NCBI GenBank assembly: GCA_044339595.1 | Contig: JBIIVF010000043.1 | Location: 1-16,419 of the forward strand | Direction: 5' to 3' | Source: CAZTGZ01 sp044339595 | Lineage (GTDB): Bacteria; Bacteroidota; Bacteroidia; NS11-12g; UBA9320 | Length of the DNA: 16,419 bases | Shown: positions 7,065 through 13,981 of the stretch, piece after piece | How the letters are laid out: every line of letters begins with the position of its first letter | Numbering within the stretch: the first letter of the stretch is position 1 | Notes under the pieces: model-generated | Database searches by the model: none | What the model was told of the DNA's origin: nothing | The model's input: the letters and a program-made list of their open reading frames with translations, nothing else | Translations under genes and position numbers: made by a program

Positions 7065-8020
7065 AGTCCTTTTCGCTGAATCGATTTTAAGACTGCTTCA
7101 ACGATATTTGGCGTGTCAAGGCCATACTTAACCAATAATTCATCCGGCGTGCCGCTTTCGCCAAAAGAATCTTTCACAGCAACTATTTCTAATGGAGCAG
7201 GCAAGTTTCTTGAAAGTACCGAGGCAATGCTTTCACCCAATCCACCGGCAACCTGATGCTCTTCAGCGCTCACAGCACAACCGGTTTTAAAAACAGATTT
7301 CAAGATCGCTTGTTCATCGAGTGGTTTGATGGTGTGTATATTGATTATTTCTGCATCGATGCCCTTTTCAGCCAGGATCTGTCCGGCTAAAATCGCTTTC
7401 CAAACCAGGTGTCCGGTGCAGAAAATACTGACATCGGCGCCTTCATTTAACATGAGCGCTTTACCAATCTCGAACTTTTGATCAGCCGGGATAAAAATGG
7501 GCCATTTTGGTCGGCCAAAACGCAGATAAACGGGTCCGTGATGATCTGCAATGGCCAGGGTGGCTGCATAAGTTTGATTATAGTCACAGGTGTTGATGAC
7601 GGTCATACCGGGCAGCATTTTCATCATTCCAAGATCTTCCAGAATCTGATGGGTGGCACCATCTTCACCCAAAGTCAAGCCGGCATGAGAAGCGCAGATC
7701 TTAACGTTTTTATCAGAATAAGCAATAGACTGACGAATTTGATCATAAACCCTTCCGGTGCTAAAATTGGCAAAAGTTCCGGTAAAAGGAATTTTACCAG
7801 TCGTAGCCAATCCGGCTGCAAGTCCCATCATATTGGCTTCGGCAATCCCCACTTGAAAAAAACGGTCGGGAAATGCATCCCGAAAGGCATCCATTTTAAG
7901 GGATCCGGTAAGATCTGCACAAAGGCCTACCACGCGATCATTTTGTTTACCTAATTCGTGTAATCCTGCGCCAAATCCTGAACGCGTATCTTTTTGTCCG
8001 GTAATTTCGAAGTGTTTCAT
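7061..8020 (-). CDS. Transketolase, C-terminal subunit
   Basis: This 319-residue polypeptide carries the pyrimidine-binding and C-terminal domains of a two-subunit transketolase, a thiamine diphosphate enzyme moving two-carbon units between ketose and aldose phosphates in the non-oxidative pentose phosphate pathway. GIAEANMMGLAAGLA (residues 58-72) contains Glu61, the residue that activates the cofactor by contacting the pyrimidine ring. SHAGLTLGEDGATHQ (111-125) is the conserved substrate and cofactor loop. The last about 130 residues form the typical C-terminal Rossmann-like domain, with EEHQVAGGLGES near 236. The matching N-terminal subunit is encoded upstream at 9436-10281, but a secreted VWA protein gene lies between them; the gap to that gene is a single base, implying one transcript. 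Split transketolases normally have adjacent genes. DXP synthase was considered, but size and motifs fit transketolase better. Confidence 0.9.
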   Translation of the reverse strand: MKHFEITGQKDTRSGFGAGLHELGKQNDRVVGLCADLTGSLKMDAFRDAFPDRFFQVGIAEANMMGLAAGLATTGKIPFTGTFANFSTGRVYDQIRQSIAYSDKNVKICASHAGLTLGEDGATHQILEDLGMMKMLPGMTVINTCDYNQTYAATLAIADHHGPVYLRFGRPKWPIFIPADQKFEIGKALMLNEGADVSIFCTGHLVWKAILAGQILAEKGIDAEIINIHTIKPLDEQAILKSVFKTGCAVSAEEHQVAGGLGESIASVLSRNLPAPLEIVAVKDSFGESGTPDELLVKYGLDTPNIVEAVLKSIQRKGL

Positions 8021-8021
8021 A

Positions 8022-9392
8022 TTAAAAATTGCTTATGTCTGTTACTTTGCCTGATTCTATTTCAAAATCCTGACGCTTGGTATTGATGATATTTTTGTCA
8101 AAAGTTTTTCGCGCGATGAGTTTGTATTTCCCGGGCTGCAAGGCAATCACCTGTTTGCCAGTGATGGTTTTTACATTGCAAACCCAGTCGAGTTTTCCAT
8201 TTTTGATGCGATATATGCCACCGGTGATATCACTCCGGCCGTAAAAGTTGAGTTTCCCGGCTTGGGGAATGGTTAAGGTTGTTGTTTTACTTTGTCCGAC
8301 TTCAAACGATTCTCTGATTCTTGGCAACGACAATATTTCTATGTCGTATTTACCCACCAGATATTTCTCTTCTGTGTTGAAATTATGAACGTTGATGATT
8401 TCATGTTCTCCCGGCAATCTTATCAAAGCTTGCAGGTTATTGTAATTCCCGATGCCACCTACCTCGAGTTTTAGGATACCTTGAGGGGTGCTTGCCGGAA
8501 TGATATTATGTCGTCCGGAAACCAGGCTTATATTCTTTACCTCAACGGGAGGAATGGTATGTGCTACCATATCATAATTATAAGCCGGGTCTAAAAAAAT
8601 GGTATCCGGCAGCCCCATGTGATTCATGGTGTGCACATAAGTTTCCAGCAATCTTTTGGTTTTAGCATCATAAAGTGAAATGGGAACGTCTGTTTCTAAA
8701 GGTCGTCCGGATTGATCCAATAAATTAATCTGACTGGTAGTATTGTTGAGTGCCTGAGAAATGATTACACCCAATACGTTTTGAAAAGATTCTTCCGTGT
8801 TGGCTTCAAAATACTTTCCGACACAATCAAACTGCAATTTGTATTGTTCGTCTAAACCCACCCCAATAATAAAGGGTTTTAGAATGACTCCTTGTTTTTG
8901 CAAGGCTTGCGACACCGCGCATGGATCTCCATCACATTCTTCGATTCCATCGGTGATCAGAATAATAATGTTGCGGCATTTGGCAGACTTTGGGAAATCA
9001 TAGGCCGCCTCCTGCAATGAATAGGCGATGAGCGTTGTGCCTTTGGGCCTCAATTCTGCAATGCTCTCTTTGATATCTATGTGATTGTATCGTCTGAAAG
9101 GAACTTCAAGACGGGTGTCTTCACAATTTTGTTCGTGTTTATCGTGCCGGTTTCCATAAACCCTTAAAGCTATTTCAACATCCGGCATATAACGCATGCT
9201 ATCCACCATGCGGGTGAGCAATCGTTTAGCCACATTGATGCGGGTATCCTTGTCCATCTTGGCATACATACTACCGGAAGCATCCAAAACAAATAGAATT
9301 CGGGTTGATGGTTCTGACTGCGCTTGTGCAGGCTGAATAGAAAACCCAATAGAAACAAATAAGAGGGAAATGAGCAAACGAATCTTGGTCAT
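8022..9392 (-). CDS. Secreted von Willebrand factor A domain protein with beta-rich repeats
   Basis: A 456-residue exported protein. A signal peptide covers residues 1-24 (AQA before QS). The VWA domain (about 30-215) has a complete metal-ion-dependent adhesion site: DASGS at 37-41, the threonine in KGTTL (117-121) and the aspartate in ITDGIEE (146-152). Cysteines at 90, 139, 153, 158 and 190, including EECDGDPC, resemble a subfamily of extracytoplasmic VWA proteins and could form disulfides. The rest (about 220-456) is beta-rich with three related segments near 266-311, 344-385 and 417-456. Metal-dependent ligand binding is expected from the fold; the ligand is unknown. The frame is open to an ATG at 9446, overlapping the preceding gene, but 9392 gives a canonical signal peptide and is preferred. 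The gene sits between the two transketolase subunits, 43 bases after the first and 1 before the second. Confidence 0.87.
   Translation of the reverse strand: MTKIRLLISLLFVSIGFSIQPAQAQSEPSTRILFVLDASGSMYAKMDKDTRINVAKRLLTRMVDSMRYMPDVEIALRVYGNRHDKHEQNCEDTRLEVPFRRYNHIDIKESIAELRPKGTTLIAYSLQEAAYDFPKSAKCRNIIILITDGIEECDGDPCAVSQALQKQGVILKPFIIGVGLDEQYKLQFDCVGKYFEANTEESFQNVLGVIISQALNNTTSQINLLDQSGRPLETDVPISLYDAKTKRLLETYVHTMNHMGLPDTIFLDPAYNYDMVAHTIPPVEVKNISLVSGRHNIIPASTPQGILKLEVGGIGNYNNLQALIRLPGEHEIINVHNFNTEEKYLVGKYDIEILSLPRIRESFEVGQSKTTTLTIPQAGKLNFYGRSDITGGIYRIKNGKLDWVCNVKTITGKQVIALQPGKYKLIARKTFDKNIINTKRQDFEIESGKVTDISNF
8025..8597 (-). repeat. Three degenerate beta-rich repeats in the VWA protein C-terminal half
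   Basis: Three segments of about 40 residues line up by eye: residues 266-311, 344-385 and 417-456. Each begins with a hydrophobic-x-x-(G/A)-x-Y turn (LDPAYNYDM, LVGKYDIEI, LQPGKYKLI), then an edge strand ending in a small loop with G (LVSGRHNI, FEVGQSKTT, FEIESGKVT). The first two then share a P-Q-(G/A)-x-(L/K)-x strand (STPQGILKL, TIPQAGKLN). This suggests tandem small beta-sandwich or PEGA-like modules. The repeat call is visual only. Confidence 0.5.
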
Positions 9393-9435
9393 ATCCCTTT
9401 TAACTGAATTTATCGAGCCAAAGTATGTGAAAGAA

Positions 9436-10281
9436 TCAATAATCACCGATTGTTTCGGGGTTTTGGTCTAAAGCTGATTGCAATTGCGCATCGTTAGGTG
9501 CAATTCCATGCCATTCGTGACTGCCCATCATAAAATCTACTCCGTTACCCATTTCCGTTTTCATGATGATCACCGTGGGTTTTCCTTGTCCGGATTTTGC
9601 TTTCGCTTCAATTAAGGTGTGAACCACTTCACTCAAATCATTCCCGTTCATTTCCAGAACTTGCCAACCGAATGCCAGCCATTTACTCTTGAGCTCTGTG
9701 AAGCCCATGATGGCTGCTGTGGAACCATCAATTTGTTGTCCGTTAAAATCTACGGTTACAATCAAATTATCAATTTTATTATGGGCGGCGTACATCACTG
9801 CTTCCCAAATTTGACCTTCTTCTAATTCTCCATCACCGGTAAGGCAGTAAACCAAGTGGTTATCATGATCTAGTTTTTTGCCCATTGCAATCCCTGCCGC
9901 TACGGACAAACCTTGCCCCAATGAACCGGAGGCAGTTCGGATGCCGGGTAGCCCTTCGTGGGTGGCGGGATGGCCTTGAAGTCGGGTGTTCAATTTTCTA
10001 AAAGTGGCCAGTTCGCTCACTTCAAAATATCCTGATCGGGCCAAAGCGCTATAATACACAGGCGAAATATGGCCATTAGACAAAATGAAAATATCCTCAT
10101 TCTTTCCGGCAATGGTGAAATTTTTTGGATTGTGCTCCATGATGTCAAAGAACAAGGCTGTAAAATATTCCACACAACCGAGCGATCCCCCCGGGTGACC
10201 TGATTGAACTGCATGAACCATGCGAACAATATCCCTTCTTATTTGAACGGCTATGTCTTCTAATTTGTTGATGTCTGGCAT
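9436..10281 (-). CDS. Transketolase, N-terminal (thiamine diphosphate-binding) subunit
   Basis: A 281-residue polypeptide equal to the N-terminal third of full-length transketolase, binding the diphosphate of the cofactor through Mg2+. Visible are SGHPGGSLG (residues 27-35), LSNGHISP (67-74, usually LSKGH), GSLGQGLSVAAG (119-130) and the cofactor motif GDGE (149-152) running to N180 in VDFNGQQIDG. Its length is normal for the split form and it ends in the typical helix and tail after HEWHG. It should pair with the C-terminal subunit at 7061-8020 as a heterotetramer in the cytosol; neither half is active alone, as far as is known of the family. It is the first gene of a three-gene minus-strand cluster and is divergent from the FAD-dependent dehydrogenase gene. 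The start ATG at 10281 is well placed after a weak promoter match. Confidence 0.9.
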   Translation of the reverse strand: MPDINKLEDIAVQIRRDIVRMVHAVQSGHPGGSLGCVEYFTALFFDIMEHNPKNFTIAGKNEDIFILSNGHISPVYYSALARSGYFEVSELATFRKLNTRLQGHPATHEGLPGIRTASGSLGQGLSVAAGIAMGKKLDHDNHLVYCLTGDGELEEGQIWEAVMYAAHNKIDNLIVTVDFNGQQIDGSTAAIMGFTELKSKWLAFGWQVLEMNGNDLSEVVHTLIEAKAKSGQGKPTVIIMKTEMGNGVDFMMGSHEWHGIAPNDAQLQSALDQNPETIGDY

Positions 10282-10302
10282 ATTGTAATCTGATTGTCAT
10301 TA

Positions 10303-10332
10303 CAAAAATCCGCATTTAAATCCTTTTAACGA
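10303..10332 (-). promoter_or_regulatory. Possible promoter for the transketolase-VWA cluster
   Basis: On the minus strand GATTTTTG (10303-10310) matches TAnnTTTG at 7 of 8 positions and is preceded, after the same 19-base spacer seen elsewhere in this window, by TTCG against the -33 consensus TTTG (10330-10332 plus the adjoining base). It lies about 21 bases ahead of the ATG. Each element has a mismatch, so this is tentative. Confidence 0.3.
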
Positions 10333-10361
10333 ATATTGTGGATAGTTATTGGATAATATTC

Positions 10362-11954
10362 GTGTCAGTAGTTCAAATAGAAATAACCGTTCAGGCAGAT
10401 AAAATACCCTTAGAAGGCGCCATTCGGGATGAGATAACCGGCCATAAGGAAGTCGTCAAAGGTTGGCATACTTACCTTATCCGAAAAAAATCACTGGATG
10501 CCCGGAGCCGCATTCCTGTATTTAGAATGCGGGTGGATGTTTTTTCGGGAGATTCCTATCCGGAGAAAAATCCTGCAGTTTCTTTTAGTGCAGGCAAAGA
10601 TGCCACTGAAGTGCATATCGCAGGCTTTGGACCTGCGGGGATGTTTGCTGCTCTTCAATTGCTTCAAATGGGCATCAAGCCGGTGGTATTCGAGCGAGGC
10701 AAAAGGGTCAAAGAACGCAGACGCGATCTGGCCATCCTCAATAAGGAAGGGTTCGTAAATGAAGATTCTAACTATTGCTTTGGAGAAGGAGGAGCCGGAA
10801 CGTTTAGTGATGGAAAACTGTACACCCGCAGCAATAAAAGGGGAGACGTTCATCAAGTTTTGCAATGGCTAGTGATGCATGGGGCGGATGAACGCATACT
10901 GTATGAAGCGCATCCACATATAGGCACCAATAAATTACCGGCCATTGTCGAAAATGTTCGAGAAACCATTCTTGATGGGGGAGGTGAAATTCATTTTGAT
11001 ACCCGAATCACTTCTTTGGAAGTCGAAAACAATATTTTGAAAGGAATTAATACCAATAACGGGTTCTTTTCTGCTCAATCCTTGATTTTGGCCACTGGAC
11101 ACAGTGCAAGAGATATTTTTGTGATGTTGAAGGAAGCAGACATTGCCATAGAAGCGAAGCCATTTGCGCTCGGCGTGCGAATCGAACATCCTCAGCAATT
11201 TGTGGATCAAGCCCAATATCACTGTGAAGAAAGACCGGTTTGGTTGCCGCCCTCTGCTTATAGCCTGGTGCAACAAGTAAATGGAAGAGGTGTTTTTTCC
11301 TTTTGTATGTGTCCGGGCGGCATCATTGCCCCTTCGGCTACTCAAAATGGTGAAATTGTGGTGAATGGTTGGTCACCATCGAAAAGAAACGGTCGTTTTG
11401 CCAACTCGGGCATGGTGGTGAGTGTGGAGCCGGAGGATTGGAAAAAGTATGAAGCATATGGACCGCTGGCGGCCATGAAGTATCAGCAGGTGATTGAACA
11501 GAAAGCCTATGAAATGGCAGGATCCAATGGGATGACTGCACCGGCTCAGCGGACCATTGATTTTGTGCATCAAAAAAAATCGTTTGTATTGCCTGAAACG
11601 AGTTATATACCCGGGGTGAAAAGTATTATGTTGGATGAACTGTTGCCTTCCGAAATATCCGGCCGGCTTCGCGAAGCGCTGAAAATATTCGATAAAAAGA
11701 TGAAGGGATACTTACATCCCGAATCGGTATTGATTGCTCCTGAATCCAGGACCTCTTCGCCGGTGAGAATTCCCCGAGACCGAAATACATTGCAACATCC
11801 TCAAATTTCAGGCTTGTTTCCATGTGGGGAAGGGGCAGGGTATGCCGGTGGAATTGTGTCTGCAGCGATTGACGGGATGAAGTGTGCTGAAATGAGTTTG
11901 GATTCTGAAGATTTCCTAAAAAATCAAACAAAAAAAAGGGAATCAACCCAGTGA
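10362..11954 (+). CDS. FAD-dependent dehydrogenase/oxidoreductase, COG2509 family
   Basis: About 530 residues, matching the COG2509 family of uncharacterised NAD(P)/FAD-dependent oxidoreductases. A short N-terminal domain (containing YLIRKKSLDARSR) precedes a Rossmann dinucleotide-binding motif, HIAGFGPAGMFAALQLL, whose beta strand ends in VVFERG. The family signature NYCFGEGGAGTFSDGKLYTR spans 20 residues about 45-50 positions later. Near the C-terminus, FPCGEGAGYAGGIVSAAIDG is the second FAD-contacting motif. The physiological substrate of the family is unknown. There is no in-frame ATG upstream of the conserved part: candidates are GTG at 10362 (chosen, giving MSVVQIEITV, close to the usual beta-strand start) and GTG at 10338 (8 residues longer). 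The 3' end overlaps the convergent phosphoribosyltransferase gene by 12 bases. It is divergent from the transketolase cluster and appears monocistronic. Confidence 0.86.
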   Translation: MSVVQIEITVQADKIPLEGAIRDEITGHKEVVKGWHTYLIRKKSLDARSRIPVFRMRVDVFSGDSYPEKNPAVSFSAGKDATEVHIAGFGPAGMFAALQLLQMGIKPVVFERGKRVKERRRDLAILNKEGFVNEDSNYCFGEGGAGTFSDGKLYTRSNKRGDVHQVLQWLVMHGADERILYEAHPHIGTNKLPAIVENVRETILDGGGEIHFDTRITSLEVENNILKGINTNNGFFSAQSLILATGHSARDIFVMLKEADIAIEAKPFALGVRIEHPQQFVDQAQYHCEERPVWLPPSAYSLVQQVNGRGVFSFCMCPGGIIAPSATQNGEIVVNGWSPSKRNGRFANSGMVVSVEPEDWKKYEAYGPLAAMKYQQVIEQKAYEMAGSNGMTAPAQRTIDFVHQKKSFVLPETSYIPGVKSIMLDELLPSEISGRLREALKIFDKKMKGYLHPESVLIAPESRTSSPVRIPRDRNTLQHPQISGLFPCGEGAGYAGGIVSAAIDGMKCAEMSLDSEDFLKNQTKKRESTQ

Positions 11955-12440
11955 AACCTGCATGCTTCCTTGATGTATATCGAAATAGATATGTTCATGC
12001 AAGGTAGTTGACAAGGTAATGCCCACAATATCAGCGGATACCGGAAATTGCTTATGATTTCGGTCTGCCAATACGACGGTTTTGATGTTCCCCGGTGCTT
12101 GATTGACCATCGGAACCAATGCCATGAGGATGGTTTTACCGCTGTTCAGAACGTCATCGATCAGCACAACGCTTTGGTTTTCAAGAGATATTGGACAATT
12201 TAATACGGCATGTCCGGGTAGAGATGAGGTTTTATCTAACTGGATATCGCCGCGGGTGATGTACATAGAAGAAATAGTCTTTAGTTTTTCGCTTATTAAA
12301 TCTGCCAGAAGGCTGCCATTGCCTTGTATTCCTATCAATATCAAAGCTTTCTCGTGGCTGAACTCTTCATAGATCTGCCAGGTAATTCTTTGAATTTTTT
12401 GCTCGATCTCTCTGTGATTAAGAATCAAGGTGCCCTGCAT
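11943..12440 (-). CDS. PyrR-like phosphoribosyltransferase
   Basis: A 165-residue type I phosphoribosyltransferase. The PRPP-binding motif VVLIDDVLNSGKT (residues 91-103) has the two acidic residues and the GKT loop, and GIQGNG (37-42) forms the pyrophosphate loop. The region LADRNHKQFPVSADIVG (about 124-140) is close to the LVDRGHRELPIRADFVG-type segment of PyrR, the uracil phosphoribosyltransferase and pyrimidine-operon attenuator. It is slightly shorter than PyrR (about 180) and has no pyrimidine genes nearby and no visible pyr-type attenuator upstream, so regulation of a pyr operon is not supported. Nucleobase salvage is the likely activity, base unknown. The ATG at 12440 lies 23 bases inside the end of coaE, indicating translational coupling; no later in-frame ATG would keep the N-terminal helix. 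Last gene of the nusB-DUF1573-yajC-coaE cluster. Confidence 0.82.
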   Translation of the reverse strand: MQGTLILNHREIEQKIQRITWQIYEEFSHEKALILIGIQGNGSLLADLISEKLKTISSMYITRGDIQLDKTSSLPGHAVLNCPISLENQSVVLIDDVLNSGKTILMALVPMVNQAPGNIKTVVLADRNHKQFPVSADIVGITLSTTLHEHIYFDIHQGSMQVSLG

Positions 12441-13059
12441 AGGTTATTTCATTTGCTTCGGCTGATAAGATCAGCAGTTGTTTGTGTATCGAAAGACACT
12501 GAAGAATCAGTGAATCTTTTCCTGAATTTTTGATAACAAAATTAGCTCGCTCAAGTCTGTCTTTGTCTGAAAGCTGATTTTCGATTCGTTTCAGTACTTC
12601 TTCGCGTTTCATATGATCACGTTTCATAATTCGCTCAATCCGCGTATTGATAGGGCAAGTGACCACAATGATCTGATCCATTTGCTTGTAACTGTCGGTC
12701 TCAAACATCAGTGCAGCTTCTTTTACTGAATAAGGAAAGTCAGCTTCCTCTATCTTTTTAAGCCAATCATTATAATCACGAAATACTGCAGGATGTACCA
12801 ATGAATTCAACAGATTAAGCTGAACAGGATCGTTGAATACGATTTTTGACAGATAAGACCTATTGAGATGATCTTTTTTGTCATAAGTATCCCAACCAAA
12901 AGCCTGGCGGATGTTTTTTTTTAATTCGGGGCTTTCATGCATCAATTGCTTTGCCCTGATATCTGCATAATAAATCGGCACCCCCAATTGTTCGAAGATG
13001 CTGCATACCGTGCTTTTCCCAACACCTATGCCTCCTGTAATGCCGATTTTGAAATGCAT
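12418..13059 (-). CDS. coaE: Dephospho-CoA kinase
   Basis: This 213-residue P-loop kinase phosphorylates the ribose 3'-hydroxyl of dephospho-CoA, the last step of coenzyme A synthesis, in the cytosol. The start MHFKIGITGGIGVGKST holds the Walker A motif (residues 9-17), and the family's acceptor-binding aspartate is seen in YYADIRAKQLM (D33; most homologues read D-A-D here). Further family blocks are NSLVHPAVF (about 85-93), EAALMFETD in the middle and the lid region RIERIMKRDHMKREE with two arginines. Length is normal for CoaE (about 200). It starts 8 bases after yajC ends and overlaps the phosphoribosyltransferase start by 23 bases, so it lies inside an operon. Assignment is secure. Confidence 0.94.
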   Translation of the reverse strand: MHFKIGITGGIGVGKSTVCSIFEQLGVPIYYADIRAKQLMHESPELKKNIRQAFGWDTYDKKDHLNRSYLSKIVFNDPVQLNLLNSLVHPAVFRDYNDWLKKIEEADFPYSVKEAALMFETDSYKQMDQIIVVTCPINTRIERIMKRDHMKREEVLKRIENQLSDKDRLERANFVIKNSGKDSLILQCLSIHKQLLILSAEANEITYAGHLDS

Positions 13060-13067
13060 TAGAAAGT

Positions 13068-13382
13068 CTATTTTTTAATGATATCCTTATTCAGTGCCTG
13101 GGTGGATTCTGCGCTTACGGCAGTTTTCTCGATGCGCATTTTACCGCCATCTTCCAATTCAATCACCAAGGTAGTATCTTTCAATTCTGTGATTTTACCA
13201 TGAATACCTCCAGTGGTAACAATCGAGGCTCCTTTTGATAATTCTTCTCTGAATTTCTTTTGAGCTTTGTTTCTTCTCACCTGAGGAAGAATCATAAAAA
13301 AATAAAAAACCACCACCATGAGTACGATCATGTACATCTGCATGGCTCCGGGGTCGGTACTGAGTAAAATATTATATAACAT
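13068..13382 (-). CDS. yajC: Preprotein translocase subunit YajC
   Basis: A 104-residue protein with the standard YajC layout: a short periplasmic N-terminus, one transmembrane helix (about residues 15-33, ending in FYFFMILPQ) and a cytosolic domain beginning with the basic RRNKAQKKFREEL and the diagnostic TTGGIHGKI strand (about 57-65). YajC associates with SecDF and YidC at the Sec translocon and aids export; it is usually not essential. It lies 5 bases after the DUF1573 lipoprotein gene and 8 before coaE, an arrangement I recall as typical of Bacteroidota, although in many relatives a CdaR/YbbR-type gene separates yajC from coaE. Length and start are normal. Confidence 0.93.
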   Translation of the reverse strand: MLYNILLSTDPGAMQMYMIVLMVVVFYFFMILPQVRRNKAQKKFREELSKGASIVTTGGIHGKITELKDTTLVIELEDGGKMRIEKTAVSAESTQALNKDIIKK

Positions 13383-13387
13383 ATTGA

Positions 13388-13903
13388 TTATTTGGTTGCT
13401 GGTAAGACGGTTGCGGTGATTTTAAGAATCGATTGAACCGGATTGGTGTTCGCAATGATGGTCACATCTTTGGTGATGGGCACCCCTTGGCCTTTTCCTG
13501 CACTGTTGAAGGTAACGGCAATTTCTCCGGTTTTTCCCGGTGCAACAGGTTCTTTTGTGTGTTTAGGAACGGTGCATCCACAAGAGGCGCTTGCACTGCT
13601 GATGACTAAATCACCTTTGCCAATATTCTTAAATTTGAAAGTATGACTTACTTGTTCTCCATCCGTAATGGTCCCGAAATCCCAAGATTCTTCTTCAAAT
13701 TGGAATTTAGGTTCATTGTTAGCAGCATCCGGTTGTGAGGCGCTTGAATTGTTGGTAATGACATCGGTACTGATTTCATCATCAGTGCTTTCCGTTTGTT
13801 CCATTACCGGAGTAGAATCAATCGATTCAGAATTTTCTGTGGACTTTTTGTTACATTGCGTTAACGCAAAAATCATGAAAACATAAATGACTCTTTTTTT
13901 CAT
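13388..13903 (-). CDS. DUF1573 domain lipoprotein
   Basis: A 171-residue exported protein. The N-terminus MKKRVIYVFMIFALTQC is a lipoprotein-type signal with Cys17 as the probable acylated residue, although glutamine before the cysteine is an unusual lipobox residue. Residues 18-65 are a low-complexity acidic, serine- and asparagine-rich linker. The DUF1573 domain (about 66-160) is an Ig-like beta sandwich with the signature WDFGTITDGEQVSHTFKFKN, then ASCGCTVPK (about 106-114) and APGKTGEIAVTF. It belongs to the large ASH/PapD-like set of Bacteroidota envelope proteins; the molecular role is unknown. It sits between nusB and yajC and has a promoter of its own by sequence. Whether the protein reaches the outer membrane is not determined here. 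Confidence 0.87.
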   Translation of the reverse strand: MKKRVIYVFMIFALTQCNKKSTENSESIDSTPVMEQTESTDDEISTDVITNNSSASQPDAANNEPKFQFEEESWDFGTITDGEQVSHTFKFKNIGKGDLVISSASASCGCTVPKHTKEPVAPGKTGEIAVTFNSAGKGQGVPITKDVTIIANTNPVQSILKITATVLPATK

Positions 13904-13951
13904 ATTCTGTTGATTTTATAAAGTCTGATTCGCGGTTATTTATAATGGTTA

Positions 13952-13981
13952 CAAATGTATTAATTTGAATTAACCTACCAA
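13952..13981 (-). promoter_or_regulatory. Predicted promoter for the DUF1573-yajC-coaE-phosphoribosyltransferase genes
   Basis: On the minus strand: TTG (13979-13981, in a GTTG context), a 19-base spacer, then TACATTTG (13952-13959), a perfect match to TAnnTTTG. It lies partly over the last codons of nusB and 48 bases ahead of the DUF1573 ATG. This suggests the four downstream genes can be transcribed independently of nusB. Confidence 0.5.

Noticed and set aside
7478..7954. A 158-codon open frame on the plus strand
   Set aside because: It lies wholly antisense to the transketolase C-subunit, whose motifs are unambiguous; its product has no recognisable domain and an implausible composition.
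9393..9446. 18-residue N-terminal extension of the VWA protein from an ATG at 9446
   Set aside because: It would precede an otherwise canonical signal peptide and overlap the upstream transketolase gene by 11 bases.
12441..12520. A PyrR-type attenuator or pyrimidine-regulated leader ahead of the phosphoribosyltransferase
   Set aside because: The region is coaE coding sequence, and no terminator and antiterminator hairpin pair could be made out by eye.
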